Source: Bacillus timonensis
GTDB taxonomy: Bacteria; Bacillota; Bacilli; Bacillales; Bacillaceae_L
DNA length: 64,000 bases
Direction of reading: 5' to 3'
Assembly: GCF_000285535.1 (NCBI RefSeq)
Contig: NZ_HE610986.1
Location: 1,017,915-1,081,914 of the forward strand
Part shown: positions 26,665 to 37,434 of the stretch, in pieces
Numbering within the stretch: position 1 is the first letter of the stretch
How the letters are laid out: the number at the start of each line of letters is the position of its first letter
The notes under the pieces: generated by a model
The model's database searches: none
Told to the model about the DNA's origin: nothing
What the model saw: only the letters and a program-made list of their open reading frames with translations
Translations under genes and position numbers: made by a program

Positions 26665-27576
26665 CTATACTTTTTTCACTTGTACCTGTGAAATCAATTC
26701 CTTAATTTTGTCTTCGGTTGCTAATCCTTCCGAATAAGCAGTAGCACTACCCGCAGCTGCCCCAAAGCGAAAGGCTTCAGTCGCATCTTGATTCTTTGAA
26801 TAGGAAGCAATAAAACCCGCCACGACAGAATCTCCTGCCCCGACCGAGTTAATAAGCTTTCCTTCTGGAATACTTGCAAAATAGACATCGTCTCCAACAA
26901 ACAGCAAACTACCCTTGTCCGCCATTGAAACAATGACATGTTCCGCTCCCATTTCAATCAGCTGTTTCCCATAAGGAACGGCTTCTTCTGCATTATTGAT
27001 TTCAACACCAAATATTTCACCAAGTTCATGATGATTTGGTTTGATTAAAAACGGCTTATATGGAAGTACCTCGACTAATAAATCCTTTGTGGCATCAACA
27101 ACCAGTCTTACCTCTTTATTTTTTAGCATTTCTGCAACTTGTTGATACAATGTGGATGGTAATGAAGAAGGGATACTACCCGCAAGCACCAACACATCCC
27201 CTTCTTCCAACTGCTTAAACTTACCTAATAGCTGTTCACGCTCATCAGATGTGATTTTTGGTCCGGCCCCGTTTATCTCAGTCTCGACATCAGCATGAAG
27301 CTTTACATTGATTCTTGTGTCGTCTCCAACAGTAACAAAATCTGTTTTGATACCTTTTTTCGTTAAGGCATCAATTAGAAATCGTCCCGTAAAACCACCA
27401 ACAAACCCTAATGCGACGCTACCTATTCCGACATTTTTCAAGACTGTGGAAACATTGATTCCTTTCCCACCTGGGCTTTTTCGATCTTGTTTTATTCGAT
27501 TCAGTTCACCAACCTTAAAATCATCCAGCTCGATAAAATAATCGATAGAGGGATTTAATGTAACTGTGTAAATCAT
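26665..27576 (-). CDS. fruK: 1-phosphofructokinase
   Basis: FruK phosphorylates fructose-1-phosphate to fructose-1,6-bisphosphate. The 303-aa PfkB-family protein has GGKGINVSTVLKNVG near residue 37 and the catalytic loop NSVGAGDSVVAGFI near 245. Its ATG at 27576 overlaps the fruR stop in an ATGA arrangement, indicating translational coupling. It lies between fruR and fruA, which distinguishes it from tagatose-6-phosphate kinase and ribokinase relatives. Confidence 0.96.
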   Translation of the reverse strand: MIYTVTLNPSIDYFIELDDFKVGELNRIKQDRKSPGGKGINVSTVLKNVGIGSVALGFVGGFTGRFLIDALTKKGIKTDFVTVGDDTRINVKLHADVETEINGAGPKITSDEREQLLGKFKQLEEGDVLVLAGSIPSSLPSTLYQQVAEMLKNKEVRLVVDATKDLLVEVLPYKPFLIKPNHHELGEIFGVEINNAEEAVPYGKQLIEMGAEHVIVSMADKGSLLFVGDDVYFASIPEGKLINSVGAGDSVVAGFIASYSKNQDATEAFRFGAAAGSATAYSEGLATEDKIKELISQVQVKKV

Positions 27577-28328
27577 GTTGTCACAACCTTTATGTTGATA
27601 TGTTCTTGATATGATGCAAGTTCATTTTTTGCTAATTGATCATCTGTTATTAAAATGGCATCTTTTAAAGATGAGATTTTTGAAAAAGAAACCTCGTTGA
27701 ATTTTGTGTGATCAGCTAAAATAAAACTTTCCTTTGCTAAGCCCATTGCCGTTTGTTTAATCAGTGCCTCTTCAGGATCAGGGGTGGTAAAGCCAAACTT
27801 CAAATCAATTCCATTCACCCCTAAAAAGCATTTATCAAATCGATAAAGATTCAAACTCGATAAGGCTCGACTCCCAATTAACGCCTTTGTTTGTGGTTTT
27901 ACAACACCACCTATTAAATAGGTGGTAATTCCTTTTTCAAGCAAAGGTTCAATTAAATTGAAACCATTTGTTACAACCGTAAGTTCCTTTTGATCAAGAA
28001 ATGGGATTAGTTCCTGCGTTGTCGTCCCGGCATCCATATATATAGAGTCTCCATCTTGAATAAGCTTTGATGCATATTTCGCAATCGCTCGTTTTTCTTT
28101 GATGTTTTTTGCAGTTTTTTCGATATAACTTGGTTCAAGGCGATTTCCATGAACGAGTGATGCCCCACCATGGACTCTTTTTAATTTATTTTCATTTTCA
28201 AGTTGTACCAAATCACGACGAATTGTGGATTCCGACGAATTCGTACTTTCAACCAACTCTTGAAGTTTCACAACACCATGTTCCTTTAATAAGGATAAAA
28301 TAAGTTGATGTCTTTCCGGAGTTAACAT
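27573..28328 (-). CDS. fruR: DeoR-family repressor of the fructose operon
   Basis: The 251-aa protein has an N-terminal DeoR helix-turn-helix (LTPERHQLILSLLKEHGVV through SSESTIRRDLVQLE). A sugar-phosphate sensor domain follows, with GDSIYMDAGTTTQELIPFL near residue 95 and ADHTKF near 217. It is the first gene of fruR-fruK-fruA and likely represses its own operon until fructose-1-phosphate accumulates. Two adjacent ATG codons are possible; the second, 28328, has AGGAAG at seven bases and I prefer it over 28331. Confidence 0.94.
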   Translation of the reverse strand: MLTPERHQLILSLLKEHGVVKLQELVESTNSSESTIRRDLVQLENENKLKRVHGGASLVHGNRLEPSYIEKTAKNIKEKRAIAKYASKLIQDGDSIYMDAGTTTQELIPFLDQKELTVVTNGFNLIEPLLEKGITTYLIGGVVKPQTKALIGSRALSSLNLYRFDKCFLGVNGIDLKFGFTTPDPEEALIKQTAMGLAKESFILADHTKFNEVSFSKISSLKDAILITDDQLAKNELASYQEHINIKVVTT

Positions 28329-28358
28329 CATGTCACTTCCTTAATGGATTGTACTCTC

Positions 28359-28387
28359 ATTATATTGAAGCCATTTTCACAAATCAA
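28359..28387 (-). promoter_or_regulatory. Sigma-A promoter of the fructose operon
   Basis: On the minus strand TTGATT and TATAAT are separated by exactly 17 bp, about 30 bp upstream of fruR. The bases just upstream contain GTGATTGTTTTTGGTTGATT, a direct-repeat-like block that could hold the FruR operator. Confidence 0.8.
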
Positions 28388-28477
28388 CCAAAAACAATCA
28401 CTTTCATCCAATTTCATTCACGAGTAATTTTTCCCTCTTTCTTAAAAAAAGCTTCTGTTGTATAATGAAGTCAGTTT

Positions 28478-28605
28478 AATAACGAAGGTTTTCTAGGGTT
28501 CCGTAGCTTATTGGCTAGCCTGGTCCGAGAGAAAACTCATAGCAAAAGAGGATATTCAAAAGCCCGTTTTGCTATGCCACGGAGGGACAAAAGCCTGGGA
28601 GATTA
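28478..28605 (+). promoter_or_regulatory. Guanidine-I (ykkC-type) riboswitch
   Basis: Conserved ykkC aptamer blocks are present in order: CTAGGGTTCCG at 28493, CTGGTCCGAGAG at 28520, and ACGGAGGGACAAAAGCC near 28579. The last overlaps the 5' side of a terminator. A TATAAT box lies just upstream at 28461. The downstream genes are the SMR exporter pair expected for this class, which turns on expression when guanidinium is bound. Confidence 0.95.
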
Positions 28606-28640
28606 TACATTTGTTATAATCTCTTGGGCTTTTTCTTTTT
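28593..28640 (+). terminator. Riboswitch-controlled terminator
   Basis: GCCTGGGAGATTATA pairs with TATAATCTCTTGGGC, then a run of T. The 5' arm shares bases with the 3' part of the aptamer, so ligand binding and terminator formation exclude each other. Confidence 0.92.
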
Positions 28641-28668
28641 ATTAGGAAAAATAAAGGAGGAATTATAG

Positions 28669-29010
28669 ATGAATATGGAATGGATGAAGGTTTTTTTAGC
28701 GGCGTTTTTTGAAGTGTTTTGGGTGATTGGTTTAAAACATGCGGATAGTTTTTGGACATGGACTGGAACGGCTATTGCGATCTATATCAGTTTCTATGCT
28801 TTAATTGCTGCGGGTAAAAAATTGCCCGTTGGGACAGTTTACGCTGTCTTTGTTGGTCTAGGTACTGCCGGAACTGTCATTTCAGAAATTCTATTTTTCA
28901 ATGAACCTGTCAAACTCGTAAAGCTTCTATTAATAGGATTGCTATTAGTTGGAGTAATTGGACTTAAACTTGTTACAAAAGAGGGAGAAACGGAAGGAGC
29001 TGAAGGGTAA
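28669..29010 (+). CDS. ykkC: SMR exporter subunit YkkC (guanidinium efflux)
   Basis: The 113-aa protein has four membrane helices and the SMR-family Glu in helix 1 ([14 protein letters not shown]). [18 protein letters not shown] lies near residue 50, and a short acidic tail follows. It closely resembles B. subtilis YkkC, the longer partner of a heterodimeric SMR pair. Members under guanidine-I riboswitches export guanidinium. AAAGGAGG lies eight bases before ATG 28669. Its stop overlaps the start of the second subunit (TAATG). Confidence 0.95.
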   Translation: MNMEWMKVFLAAFFEVFWVIGLKHADSFWTWTGTAIAIYISFYALIAAGKKLPVGTVYAVFVGLGTAGTVISEILFFNEPVKLVKLLLIGLLLVGVIGLKLVTKEGETEGAEG

Positions 29011-29324
29011 TGGCGTGGTTATCACTCATTATTGCTGGAATCTTTGAAATGCTAGGAGTCGTAATGATTAACCAATTTCATAAAAAGAAAAACTGGAAAT
29101 CCTTAGTCTTACTGCTTGCTACTTTCGGTGGAAGTTTCCTGTTTCTTAGCATCGCAATGAAAACATTGCCTATGGGCACTGCATATGCCGTTTGGACCGG
29201 AATTGGTGCATCGGGTGGGGCGATACTTGGAATGCTTCTATATGGTGAGCAAAAGGATTGGAAACGATTTGTATTCATTGCTTTAATTATTAGTTCTGCT
29301 GTTGGTTTAAAATTAGTTGGGTAA
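29010..29324 (+). CDS. ykkD: SMR exporter subunit YkkD (guanidinium efflux)
   Basis: The 104-aa second subunit has four helices, the conserved Glu in AGIFEMLGVVMINQF and PMGTAYAVWTGIGASGG near residue 53. It overlaps ykkC by one base and is therefore translationally coupled. The two subunits insert in opposite topologies in the known heterodimeric systems. The strong similarity to B. subtilis YkkD and the upstream riboswitch fix the assignment. Confidence 0.95.
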   Translation: MAWLSLIIAGIFEMLGVVMINQFHKKKNWKSLVLLLATFGGSFLFLSIAMKTLPMGTAYAVWTGIGASGGAILGMLLYGEQKDWKRFVFIALIISSAVGLKLVG

Positions 29325-29402
29325 TAGTAAAGTAGGGAGCCCTCCCCAAGGCCCCCTACAAATCGACAATTTTATCCCATTTCCGAGGAAATACCTCAAA
29401 GG

Positions 29403-30308
29403 TTAATATTGGAACTTGTCTAAAAATGAAAAATAATCTTTTAAAAAGTCATAAAACAATTGTTCAGTTGGGAGTAATTTTCGCTCTTTTGGAATAATAA
29501 CACCTACAGAACGAGTTACCTCAGGCTGCACAACCGAAACTTTCACTGTGGAATGAGGTACATTTTCAATTAAGGTCACCTCAGGGATGATTGTTACGCC
29601 AAGCCCTGCTGATACAAGACCTTTAATCGCATCAATATCTTCCCCTTCAAAAGAAACAATTGGTTGAAACCCTAGCTGATTACATGCTTTCACAATGATA
29701 TCTCGTAAAACAAAGCCAGTCGGAAATAGTACAAACTGTTCTTCTTTTAACTGACTAAGATTTATTGACTTATTTGCTGCTAATGGATGTGATCGATGTA
29801 AAAGTGCCACCATTCTATCCGTAAATAAAGTGGTTCCTGCTATTTTCTTTTCTTGGTTTGGTACGGGCCCAAGTAATGCCATATCTATCTCACCAGTTTT
29901 CACTCTCTCTACTAATGAATGGTAATTCCCTTGGGACAGTGAAAACTTAACTTGCGGATGTCGATCACGGAATGCAGATACAACTGTTGGGAGTGTATGT
30001 GCAGCTAAACTACTTGGAAATCCAATACGGATTGTTCCACGCTCAGGGTCTAAATATTCTTCAATCTCACGTTTTGCATTATCTAGCACATTTAATGCCT
30101 GCTCAACATGGTCTAAGAATATTCTTCCAATTGGTGTTAATTTCACATTTCGTCCATCTCGTATAAATAAATCTACGCCTAATTCAGCTTCAAGATTGAA
30201 TAACTGCCGGCTAACAGCTGATTGAGCAATATGCATCGAATTTGCTGCTTCTGTAACATGTTCTCGCTTTGCAACTTCTATAAAATAGGTGAGTTGTCTG
30301 AGTTCCAC
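29403..30308 (-). CDS. LysR-family regulator, GltC-like
   Basis: The 301-aa protein has an N-terminal winged helix (MELRQLTYFIEVAKREHVTE, then AQSAVSRQLFNLEAELG) and a LysR co-inducer domain. It is closely similar to B. subtilis GltC, which activates glutamate synthase genes and senses 2-oxoglutarate and glutamate. Start GTG 30308 has AGGAGG at seven bases. It is divergent from gdhA with 175 bp between, so the likely target is the glutamate dehydrogenase gene rather than gltAB, which is not in the window. The gene order differs from B. subtilis. Confidence 0.88.
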   Translation of the reverse strand: MELRQLTYFIEVAKREHVTEAANSMHIAQSAVSRQLFNLEAELGVDLFIRDGRNVKLTPIGRIFLDHVEQALNVLDNAKREIEEYLDPERGTIRIGFPSSLAAHTLPTVVSAFRDRHPQVKFSLSQGNYHSLVERVKTGEIDMALLGPVPNQEKKIAGTTLFTDRMVALLHRSHPLAANKSINLSQLKEEQFVLFPTGFVLRDIIVKACNQLGFQPIVSFEGEDIDAIKGLVSAGLGVTIIPEVTLIENVPHSTVKVSVVQPEVTRSVGVIIPKERKLLPTEQLFYDFLKDYFSFLDKFQY

Positions 30309-30483
30309 AGTGCTTCCTCCTCGATTCATCTAATTTCGGCATCGTTTATATCTTTTATTTATATTGTTTAGATTAATTATTCATTATAAAATAACTAATA
30401 TCAAGAATTTACAGATAAAAAAGTTTTTGTCCGTTCGTTTTCGTTGATTTTGACGTAAAAAATATATAGCAAAGAAAGGGTGA

Positions 30484-31875
<1,392 letters not shown>

Positions 31876-31895
31876 TAAGACGAAGATGTAAAAAA

Positions 31896-31926
31896 AGCTG
31901 TTTCCTCCCTTGGAAGCAGCTTTTTT
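31896..31926 (+). terminator. Intrinsic terminator after gdhA
   Basis: GCTGTTTCC pairs with GGAAGCAGC (one G-T pair), followed by six T. Confidence 0.88.
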
Positions 31927-31986
31927 CTATATGTTAAAAGCAAAAGACACATGCTCCATCAATGGGAACATGTGCCTTATTTACTC

Positions 31987-33240
31987 TCAACCCTCTAATA
32001 ATAAATCTTCTGGGTCTTCTAATAGTTCTTTAACTTTTACAAGGAATCCTACAGCATCTTTACCATCAATTATTCTATGGTCATAAGATAGTGCTACATA
32101 CATCATTGGACGAACTTCAACAGTGTCATTATTATCTATAACAACAGGGCGTCTTTGGATCTTATGCATTCCCAAGATACCAACCTGTGGTGCGTTAATA
32201 ATTGGTGTTGAATTTAGAGAACCGAATGTACCACCATTTGTGATTGTGAATGTTCCACCTTGTAGGTCACTTAAGCCTAATTGGTTGTTTCTTGCTTTTT
32301 CAGCTAGGCGTCCGATTTCACTTTCAATACCTGCAAAGCTTAATGTGTCAGCATTACGTACAACTGGTACAACTAACCCTTCTTCTGCAGAAACGGCAAT
32401 ACCGATGTCATAGAATTTCTTAAGTAGGATTTCGTTTCCTTGAATTTCAGCATTAACAAACGGATATGCCTTTAATGCACCGATAACTGCTTTCGTAAAG
32501 AATGACATGAAGCCAAGTTTAACTCCGTGTTTTTTAAGGAAGGCATCTTTACGACGTGCTCTTACATCCATAACAGCAGTCATGTCAACTTCGTTAAATG
32601 TAGTTAGCATGGCAGCAGTATGCTGTGCTTCAACAAGACGTTTTGCAATTGTTTGACGACGTCTAGACATTTTAATTCTTTCTACACGTGGGTCATCATT
32701 TACAACTGGTGCAGTTGCAGTTTGTTTTGCCGCTGGTGCTGGTGCAGATGGTGCTTGGTTATGAGCCTCAACATCCTCCACACGAACACGTCCTAGAGGA
32801 TCTTTGTATGAAACTTCGTTTAAGTCAATTCCAAGCTCTCTAGCTCTTTTTCTAGCTGCTGGAGAAGCAATCACTTGCTTACCTTTTTCCTGCGCTACTT
32901 CTTTCGCAGCCGGCTCTTGTTTTGCTTCTGGTGCTGGTACCTCAGCTTTAGTCTCTTGGACTGGCGCTGCCTCAGGTGCAGGAGCTGCCGCATTTGATTC
33001 AGAACCATTTTCATCAAGCTTTGCAATCACTTGACCTACTTCAACATTATCACCAGGTTGGAATAAGAATTCCTTGATAATGCCTGTATGTTCACTGTTA
33101 ATTTCAACGTTTACTTTATCAGTTTCAAGTTCAGCGATTGACTCGCCTTTGTTAACGAGTTCGCCTTCTTTTTTTAACCATTCAACAATTGTTCCTTCTG
33201 TAATGGATTCAGCTAGTTCTGGCACTTTAATTTCGATCAT
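31987..33240 (-). CDS. odhB: Dihydrolipoamide succinyltransferase (2-oxoglutarate dehydrogenase E2)
   Basis: E2 transfers succinyl groups from lipoate to CoA in the 2-oxoglutarate dehydrogenase complex. The protein (417 aa) has an N-terminal lipoyl domain with the lipoylated Lys in [11 protein letters not shown] near residue 42. An Ala/Pro-rich linker, a peripheral-subunit binding domain ([15 protein letters not shown]) and the catalytic domain follow, ending with the active-site segment [16 protein letters not shown]. Start 33240 is nine bases after AAAGGAGGG and overlaps the odhA stop (ATGA); upstream in-frame codons lie inside odhA. Confidence 0.97.
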   Translation of the reverse strand: MIEIKVPELAESITEGTIVEWLKKEGELVNKGESIAELETDKVNVEINSEHTGIIKEFLFQPGDNVEVGQVIAKLDENGSESNAAAPAPEAAPVQETKAEVPAPEAKQEPAAKEVAQEKGKQVIASPAARKRARELGIDLNEVSYKDPLGRVRVEDVEAHNQAPSAPAPAAKQTATAPVVNDDPRVERIKMSRRRQTIAKRLVEAQHTAAMLTTFNEVDMTAVMDVRARRKDAFLKKHGVKLGFMSFFTKAVIGALKAYPFVNAEIQGNEILLKKFYDIGIAVSAEEGLVVPVVRNADTLSFAGIESEIGRLAEKARNNQLGLSDLQGGTFTITNGGTFGSLNSTPIINAPQVGILGMHKIQRRPVVIDNNDTVEVRPMMYVALSYDHRIIDGKDAVGFLVKVKELLEDPEDLLLEG

Positions 33241-36077
33241 TGCTGATTCCCTCCTTTGTCTGTAAGCAATGCATCTTGCATAATCCAAGCTTGTTCTTGT
33301 TTGTGAATATCTGGATCGCCCGTAGCTGGACTTGAACGCTTCGGTCTACCAACATAATCTAGTTTCAATTCATCAGATAAAATATCCATTAATACCGGTT
33401 GTAATGCCGGCCATGCCCCCATGTTCTTAGGCTCTTCTTGGACCCATACAACCTCTTGTAAGTTAGGATACTGGCTAACTAACTCTTCTAATTCTTTCTT
33501 AGGGAATGGATATAATTGCTCCACTCTTGCAATATGCAAGCTTTGTGCTTGTTCAACAGGTAAATTCGCAGCTTCTGTTGCTAAATCAATGGCTACCTTA
33601 CCACTGCAAAGTATTAAGCGTGTTACTTTTTCCTTTTCTGTTCCCATTCCTGGTTGCTCAAGTAATGGTTTGAAGCCTCCATTACTTAAATCAGCAAGTG
33701 ATGAAGCTGTTTGTGGGTGGCGAAGTAGACTCTTTGGAGTCATTACAATCAAAGGTCTTGCTTCATCAGTAGAAGTAAGCAAGGATTGTCTTCTTAATAA
33801 ATGGAAGTATTGTGACGCACTTGTTACGTTCGCAACAATCCAGTTATTTTCCCCAGCTGCATTTAGGAACCGCTCAACCCTACCACTAGAGTGCTCTGGA
33901 CCTTGTCCTTCATATCCGTGTGGTAAAAGCATCACGAGACCCGATTTTTGTCCCCACTTCGCATGACCAGAAGAAATAAACTGGTCAATAATTGGCTGTG
34001 CCACGTTCACGAAGTCACCGAATTGCGCTTCCCAAAGGACAAGAGCATTTTCATCTTGAACACTATAACCATATTCAAAACCTAGAACAGCAGCTTCAGA
34101 TAATGGGCTGTTATAGATAGAGAATGAAGCTTTTGCTTCAGGAATATTGTGTAATGGGATAAATTTTTCGTTTGTTTCATAGTCATTTAGTGCAACATGA
34201 CGATGAGCAAATGTTCCTCTCTCACTGTCCTGACCCGTTAAGCGAACTGTTTTTCCTTCAGCAAGAACCGATCCGAAGGCTAAGGTTTCAGCCAATGCCC
34301 AATCCACTTTATTATCCTCATCTAACGCAGTTTCACGTCGTTTTAAGATACGTTCAAGCTTCGGATAAACAGTTAACGATTCTGGCCACTGTAATAATCC
34401 TTTATTTATGCTGCGTAAAAGATCAGAAGGAACTGTTGTATCGAATTCTGGAATAGAAGATAATGCTTTCGGCTTCTTAGGTTTCACACGCTCTTCATTT
34501 TCCGCAAAGTCATCAAAGATTGATTGAAGTTTTTGCATAAATTCTTCTCGTTTTTGTGTAAGCTCTTCAGCTGTCATAACGTTCTGAGCAACTAGCTCAT
34601 TTCCGTACTTATCAGCAATTACCGGATGGTTTGAAATCTTCTTGTATAATAATGGCTGTGTTACGCTTGGGTCGTCCATTTCATTGTGACCAAAACGTCT
34701 ATAACCAACTAAATCAATTAATATATCCTTTTCAAAACGCTTACGATACTCATATGCAAAATGAATCGCTGCAAGACAAGCTTCAGGGTCATCCGCATTG
34801 ACACGTAAGATTGGAATCTCATAACCTTTTGCAAGGTCACTTGCAAATCGAGTTGAACGAGAATCTGTATTATTTGTTGTAAAACCAACCATATTATTAG
34901 CAATGATATGAACAGTTCCACCAGTCTCGTAGCCTTTTAATCTGCTCAAGTTCAAGGATTCAGCTACCACACCCTCACCAGGGAATGCTGCATCACCGTG
35001 AATGAGAACACTAATTGCACTTTGCTTATCCTGCACAGGGTAACCAGCTTTACTAGTATTGTCTTGAGCTGCACGAGTAAGCCCTAGTACAACAGGGTTT
35101 ACGAACTCCAAGTGACTTGGATTATTTGCAAGATTAATATGAGTTATATGCTCCTTAGGACCTTTAAAAGTACGGTCAGCCCCTAAGTGATACTTTACAT
35201 CTCCAGACCAACCATAGTTAATCCCTCTAGAACCTTCAGAAGGAATTAAATCTTTGTTTGGTGAATGATGGAATTCAGAGAAAATGAGTTCATATGGCTT
35301 ATTTAGAACATGAGCTAACACATTTAAACGGCCGCGGTGAGCCATACCGATCATAATGTTATCGGTGCCATCACTACTGCCTTCCTGAATTAAACGCTCA
35401 AGCATTGGGACAAGCATATCTAATCCTTCGATAGAGAAACGCTTTTGACCAACAAATGTTTTGTGTAAAAATTTCTCAAACCCATCAACATTCATTAGAC
35501 GCTCTGCAAGTTTTTTCTTTTCATCTGCAGAAAGGTTTAAGGTAATTCCATTGATTTCAACTTGCTGTCTTAACCAAGCTCTCTCATCTTCTGAATCAAC
35601 ATGTCCAAACTCATAAGATATGGATTGTGTATAAACTGATTTTAAATGCTCATAAGCATCCCATCCTGTTTGAACTGATGGAGGTGCTTCCTCCCAAATG
35701 TATGTTGCTGGGATATTCATTAAATCTTCTTTCGTTAGGTTATAATAACCTGGCTCTAAAAAGCTGGTATCTGGCTTCGGTCTAGTACGAAGCGGATAAA
35801 TATCAGCCGCTAAATGCCCATATGCACGAATGCTTTTAATTAATTTTGCCCCAGATGTAATAGTCTTGATTGTTTTCGGTGAGATACCCCCACTTACTAG
35901 TTCTGCTGTTGCTGATTGCTCATCTGCTGGTGGTGGCCCAAGTTCTTCGAAAAGCGCTTTCACAGAAGGGTCTACTGAACTTGGATCATTCTTGTATTTC
36001 TCATACATGTCAAAAACATAACCCATGTTTGGGCCATAGAATGACTCCCACACATTTTTCCTTAGTTGGTTATCCAT
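33237..36077 (-). CDS. odhA: 2-oxoglutarate dehydrogenase E1 component
   Basis: This thiamin-diphosphate enzyme decarboxylates 2-oxoglutarate in the TCA cycle. The 946-aa length is typical. Visible features are the N-terminal [10 protein letters not shown] helix, [18 protein letters not shown] near residue 250, [18 protein letters not shown] near 370, the ThDP-binding HNEMDDP near 465, and [19 protein letters not shown] near 745. GGAGG lies ten bases before ATG 36077. It is co-transcribed and translationally coupled with odhB; the E3 subunit must be encoded elsewhere. Confidence 0.97.
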   Translation of the reverse strand: MDNQLRKNVWESFYGPNMGYVFDMYEKYKNDPSSVDPSVKALFEELGPPPADEQSATAELVSGGISPKTIKTITSGAKLIKSIRAYGHLAADIYPLRTRPKPDTSFLEPGYYNLTKEDLMNIPATYIWEEAPPSVQTGWDAYEHLKSVYTQSISYEFGHVDSEDERAWLRQQVEINGITLNLSADEKKKLAERLMNVDGFEKFLHKTFVGQKRFSIEGLDMLVPMLERLIQEGSSDGTDNIMIGMAHRGRLNVLAHVLNKPYELIFSEFHHSPNKDLIPSEGSRGINYGWSGDVKYHLGADRTFKGPKEHITHINLANNPSHLEFVNPVVLGLTRAAQDNTSKAGYPVQDKQSAISVLIHGDAAFPGEGVVAESLNLSRLKGYETGGTVHIIANNMVGFTTNNTDSRSTRFASDLAKGYEIPILRVNADDPEACLAAIHFAYEYRKRFEKDILIDLVGYRRFGHNEMDDPSVTQPLLYKKISNHPVIADKYGNELVAQNVMTAEELTQKREEFMQKLQSIFDDFAENEERVKPKKPKALSSIPEFDTTVPSDLLRSINKGLLQWPESLTVYPKLERILKRRETALDEDNKVDWALAETLAFGSVLAEGKTVRLTGQDSERGTFAHRHVALNDYETNEKFIPLHNIPEAKASFSIYNSPLSEAAVLGFEYGYSVQDENALVLWEAQFGDFVNVAQPIIDQFISSGHAKWGQKSGLVMLLPHGYEGQGPEHSSGRVERFLNAAGENNWIVANVTSASQYFHLLRRQSLLTSTDEARPLIVMTPKSLLRHPQTASSLADLSNGGFKPLLEQPGMGTEKEKVTRLILCSGKVAIDLATEAANLPVEQAQSLHIARVEQLYPFPKKELEELVSQYPNLQEVVWVQEEPKNMGAWPALQPVLMDILSDELKLDYVGRPKRSSPATGDPDIHKQEQAWIMQDALLTDKGGNQQ

Positions 36078-36554
36078 TTTGTATTAGCCTCCATATTACA
36101 TTACATGTTGTAATAATGATATAGACAAATTAGTGTTTCATAGAAATATGACATCTACCCATACTATACCCCATTTCCAGTTAATTTCTAGTAAAATGCT
36201 TACATTGAAATTTTCCAGAAAAAAGCCAAAAAAAACAGGCAAAATAAGAGTCATTATATAGTCATAATTCTGATTAAATATGTTATTCTTATCTTATAGT
36301 TGAAAGCAGAAAGTTTCCTTGATATAAATCAATTTTTTTAAGGAATTTTGCTAAAGCAAATAATATGATTTGGAATAACATAAAGTGAAGTCTCTATTGT
36401 AGTACAACATTCCACTTGAAGTAAAGGAAACGTTAGATAAGTTGGTTATCCATTTACACTTTTTGAACCAAAAGTCCGTTTAGACTTAGGCAGGGTAGGT
36501 AATCTTACGTACAACAAGAGTCCGCATTTTATGGGCATTTTGAAAGGAGAAAAA
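36078..36554. other. Divergent intergenic region between odhA and the Fnr/Crp gene
   Basis: The 477-bp stretch is AT-rich with no convincing gene. It holds a TATAAT-like box on the minus strand near 36255 that could belong to odhAB (poor -35), and a perfect Fnr-type palindrome at 36319. Confidence 0.6.
36319..36332. promoter_or_regulatory. Fnr-type palindrome TTGATATAAATCAA
   Basis: A perfect TTGAT-N4-ATCAA dyad, the consensus of Fnr/Anr-family sites. It lies about 240 bp from both the odhA start and the Fnr/Crp gene start. Confidence 0.6.
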
Positions 36555-37256
36555 GTGTTCTGTATGATTAGCAGTCCACATGATCCAAGCTATATTTGTC
36601 AGGTACCTATTTTTCAAGGTTTAAATGAGAAGGAAAAGAAACTTTTACAAAAAGTCATTCAAATTCGTGATTACCGTAAAGGGGAAGTGATTTTTAGCGA
36701 AGGTGACCCTTCTGACACCCTTTATATTATCAGTGAGGGCATTATCAAAATCACAAAAGTGGCGGAGGATGGAAAAGAACAAATCGTTCGACTCTTATTT
36801 CCTGATGACTTTTTCGGCCAATCTGCAATGCTTCAATCTGAAAATCACTATGCAAATGCGGTAGCAATTAATGATACTGTTATCTATACAATTCAGAAAC
36901 AGGACTTTTTTAATACATTAGAGCGAAATCACAAAATGGCTCTTCGTTTCATGCGTGCATTAAATGAACGGATTTATCAAGCAGATGAATGGATGAGTCT
37001 GCTCAGCCTGATGGAGGTCGAACAACGATTAGCTAGTGTACTTCTCTTATTCAATAACCGGGGTCGAACTAAAGACGGGAGATTTACACTTCCAATCACA
37101 AAAAAAGTATTAGCATCTTTGATTGGAACGACACCAGAAACAATTAGCCGGAAGTTCGTCAAATTCATTTCCGAAAATTTGATTGAAGTAAATGGACAAA
37201 GAGATATTCACATCCTTGACCTTGAGGGCTTAAAAAAGAAGGCAAAAACATTGTAA
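36555..37256 (+). CDS. Crp/Fnr-family transcriptional regulator
   Basis: The 233-aa protein has an N-terminal cyclic-nucleotide-binding-like beta-roll (residues 12-125, with GEVIFSEGDPSDTLYIISEG and DDFFGQSAMLQ). A long dimer helix and a Crp-type helix-turn-helix (KVLASLIGTTPETISRKFVKF, near 185-205) follow. GTG 36555 is preceded by AAAGGAG at five bases; the in-frame ATG at 36531 has no site. Only two Cys (positions 3 and 15) are present and there is no C-terminal Cys cluster, so it does not look like the [4Fe-4S] Fnr of B. subtilis. Its ligand is unknown. Confidence 0.9.
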   Translation: MFCMISSPHDPSYICQVPIFQGLNEKEKKLLQKVIQIRDYRKGEVIFSEGDPSDTLYIISEGIIKITKVAEDGKEQIVRLLFPDDFFGQSAMLQSENHYANAVAINDTVIYTIQKQDFFNTLERNHKMALRFMRALNERIYQADEWMSLLSLMEVEQRLASVLLLFNNRGRTKDGRFTLPITKKVLASLIGTTPETISRKFVKFISENLIEVNGQRDIHILDLEGLKKKAKTL

Positions 37257-37282
37257 ACCCACAATATGAATGTGGGTTTTTT
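37255..37282 (+). terminator. Intrinsic terminator after the Crp/Fnr gene
   Basis: AAACCCACA pairs with TGTGGGTTT across a seven-base loop and runs into further T, overlapping the stop codon. Confidence 0.9.
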
Positions 37283-37393
37283 GTTTTGAAGTGGATAACC
37301 GGTATTAAAAAAGTTCTCATGCGGTCCTTTACCTGCATAACTGATATCTCCTTCTCCTTAAGTGATATCCCTGTCCCAGCCAAGCATGCAGTC

Positions 37394-37426
37394 AAAACAA
37401 AACGCCCAACCATCATCGGTTGGGCG
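37394..37426 (-). terminator. Intrinsic terminator of the M23/EnvC-like gene
   Basis: GCCCAACC and GGTTGGGC form a perfect stem followed on the minus strand by GTTTTGTTTTG. Confidence 0.85.
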
Positions 37427-37434
37427 CTTATTTA

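Noticed and set aside
36555-37256. Assignment of the Crp/Fnr protein as oxygen-sensing Fnr
   Set aside because: B. subtilis-type Fnr carries a C-terminal Cys cluster; this protein has only Cys3 and Cys15, so a [4Fe-4S] sensor is not supported.
37165-37338. Minus-strand ORF from 37338 beginning MQVKDRMRT with an AAGGAGAAGGAG site upstream, reminiscent of a CBS-domain N-terminus
   Set aside because: After about 20 residues it runs through the terminator and antisense of the Crp/Fnr gene, with no CBS-like sequence. At most a decayed remnant; evidence too weak to call.
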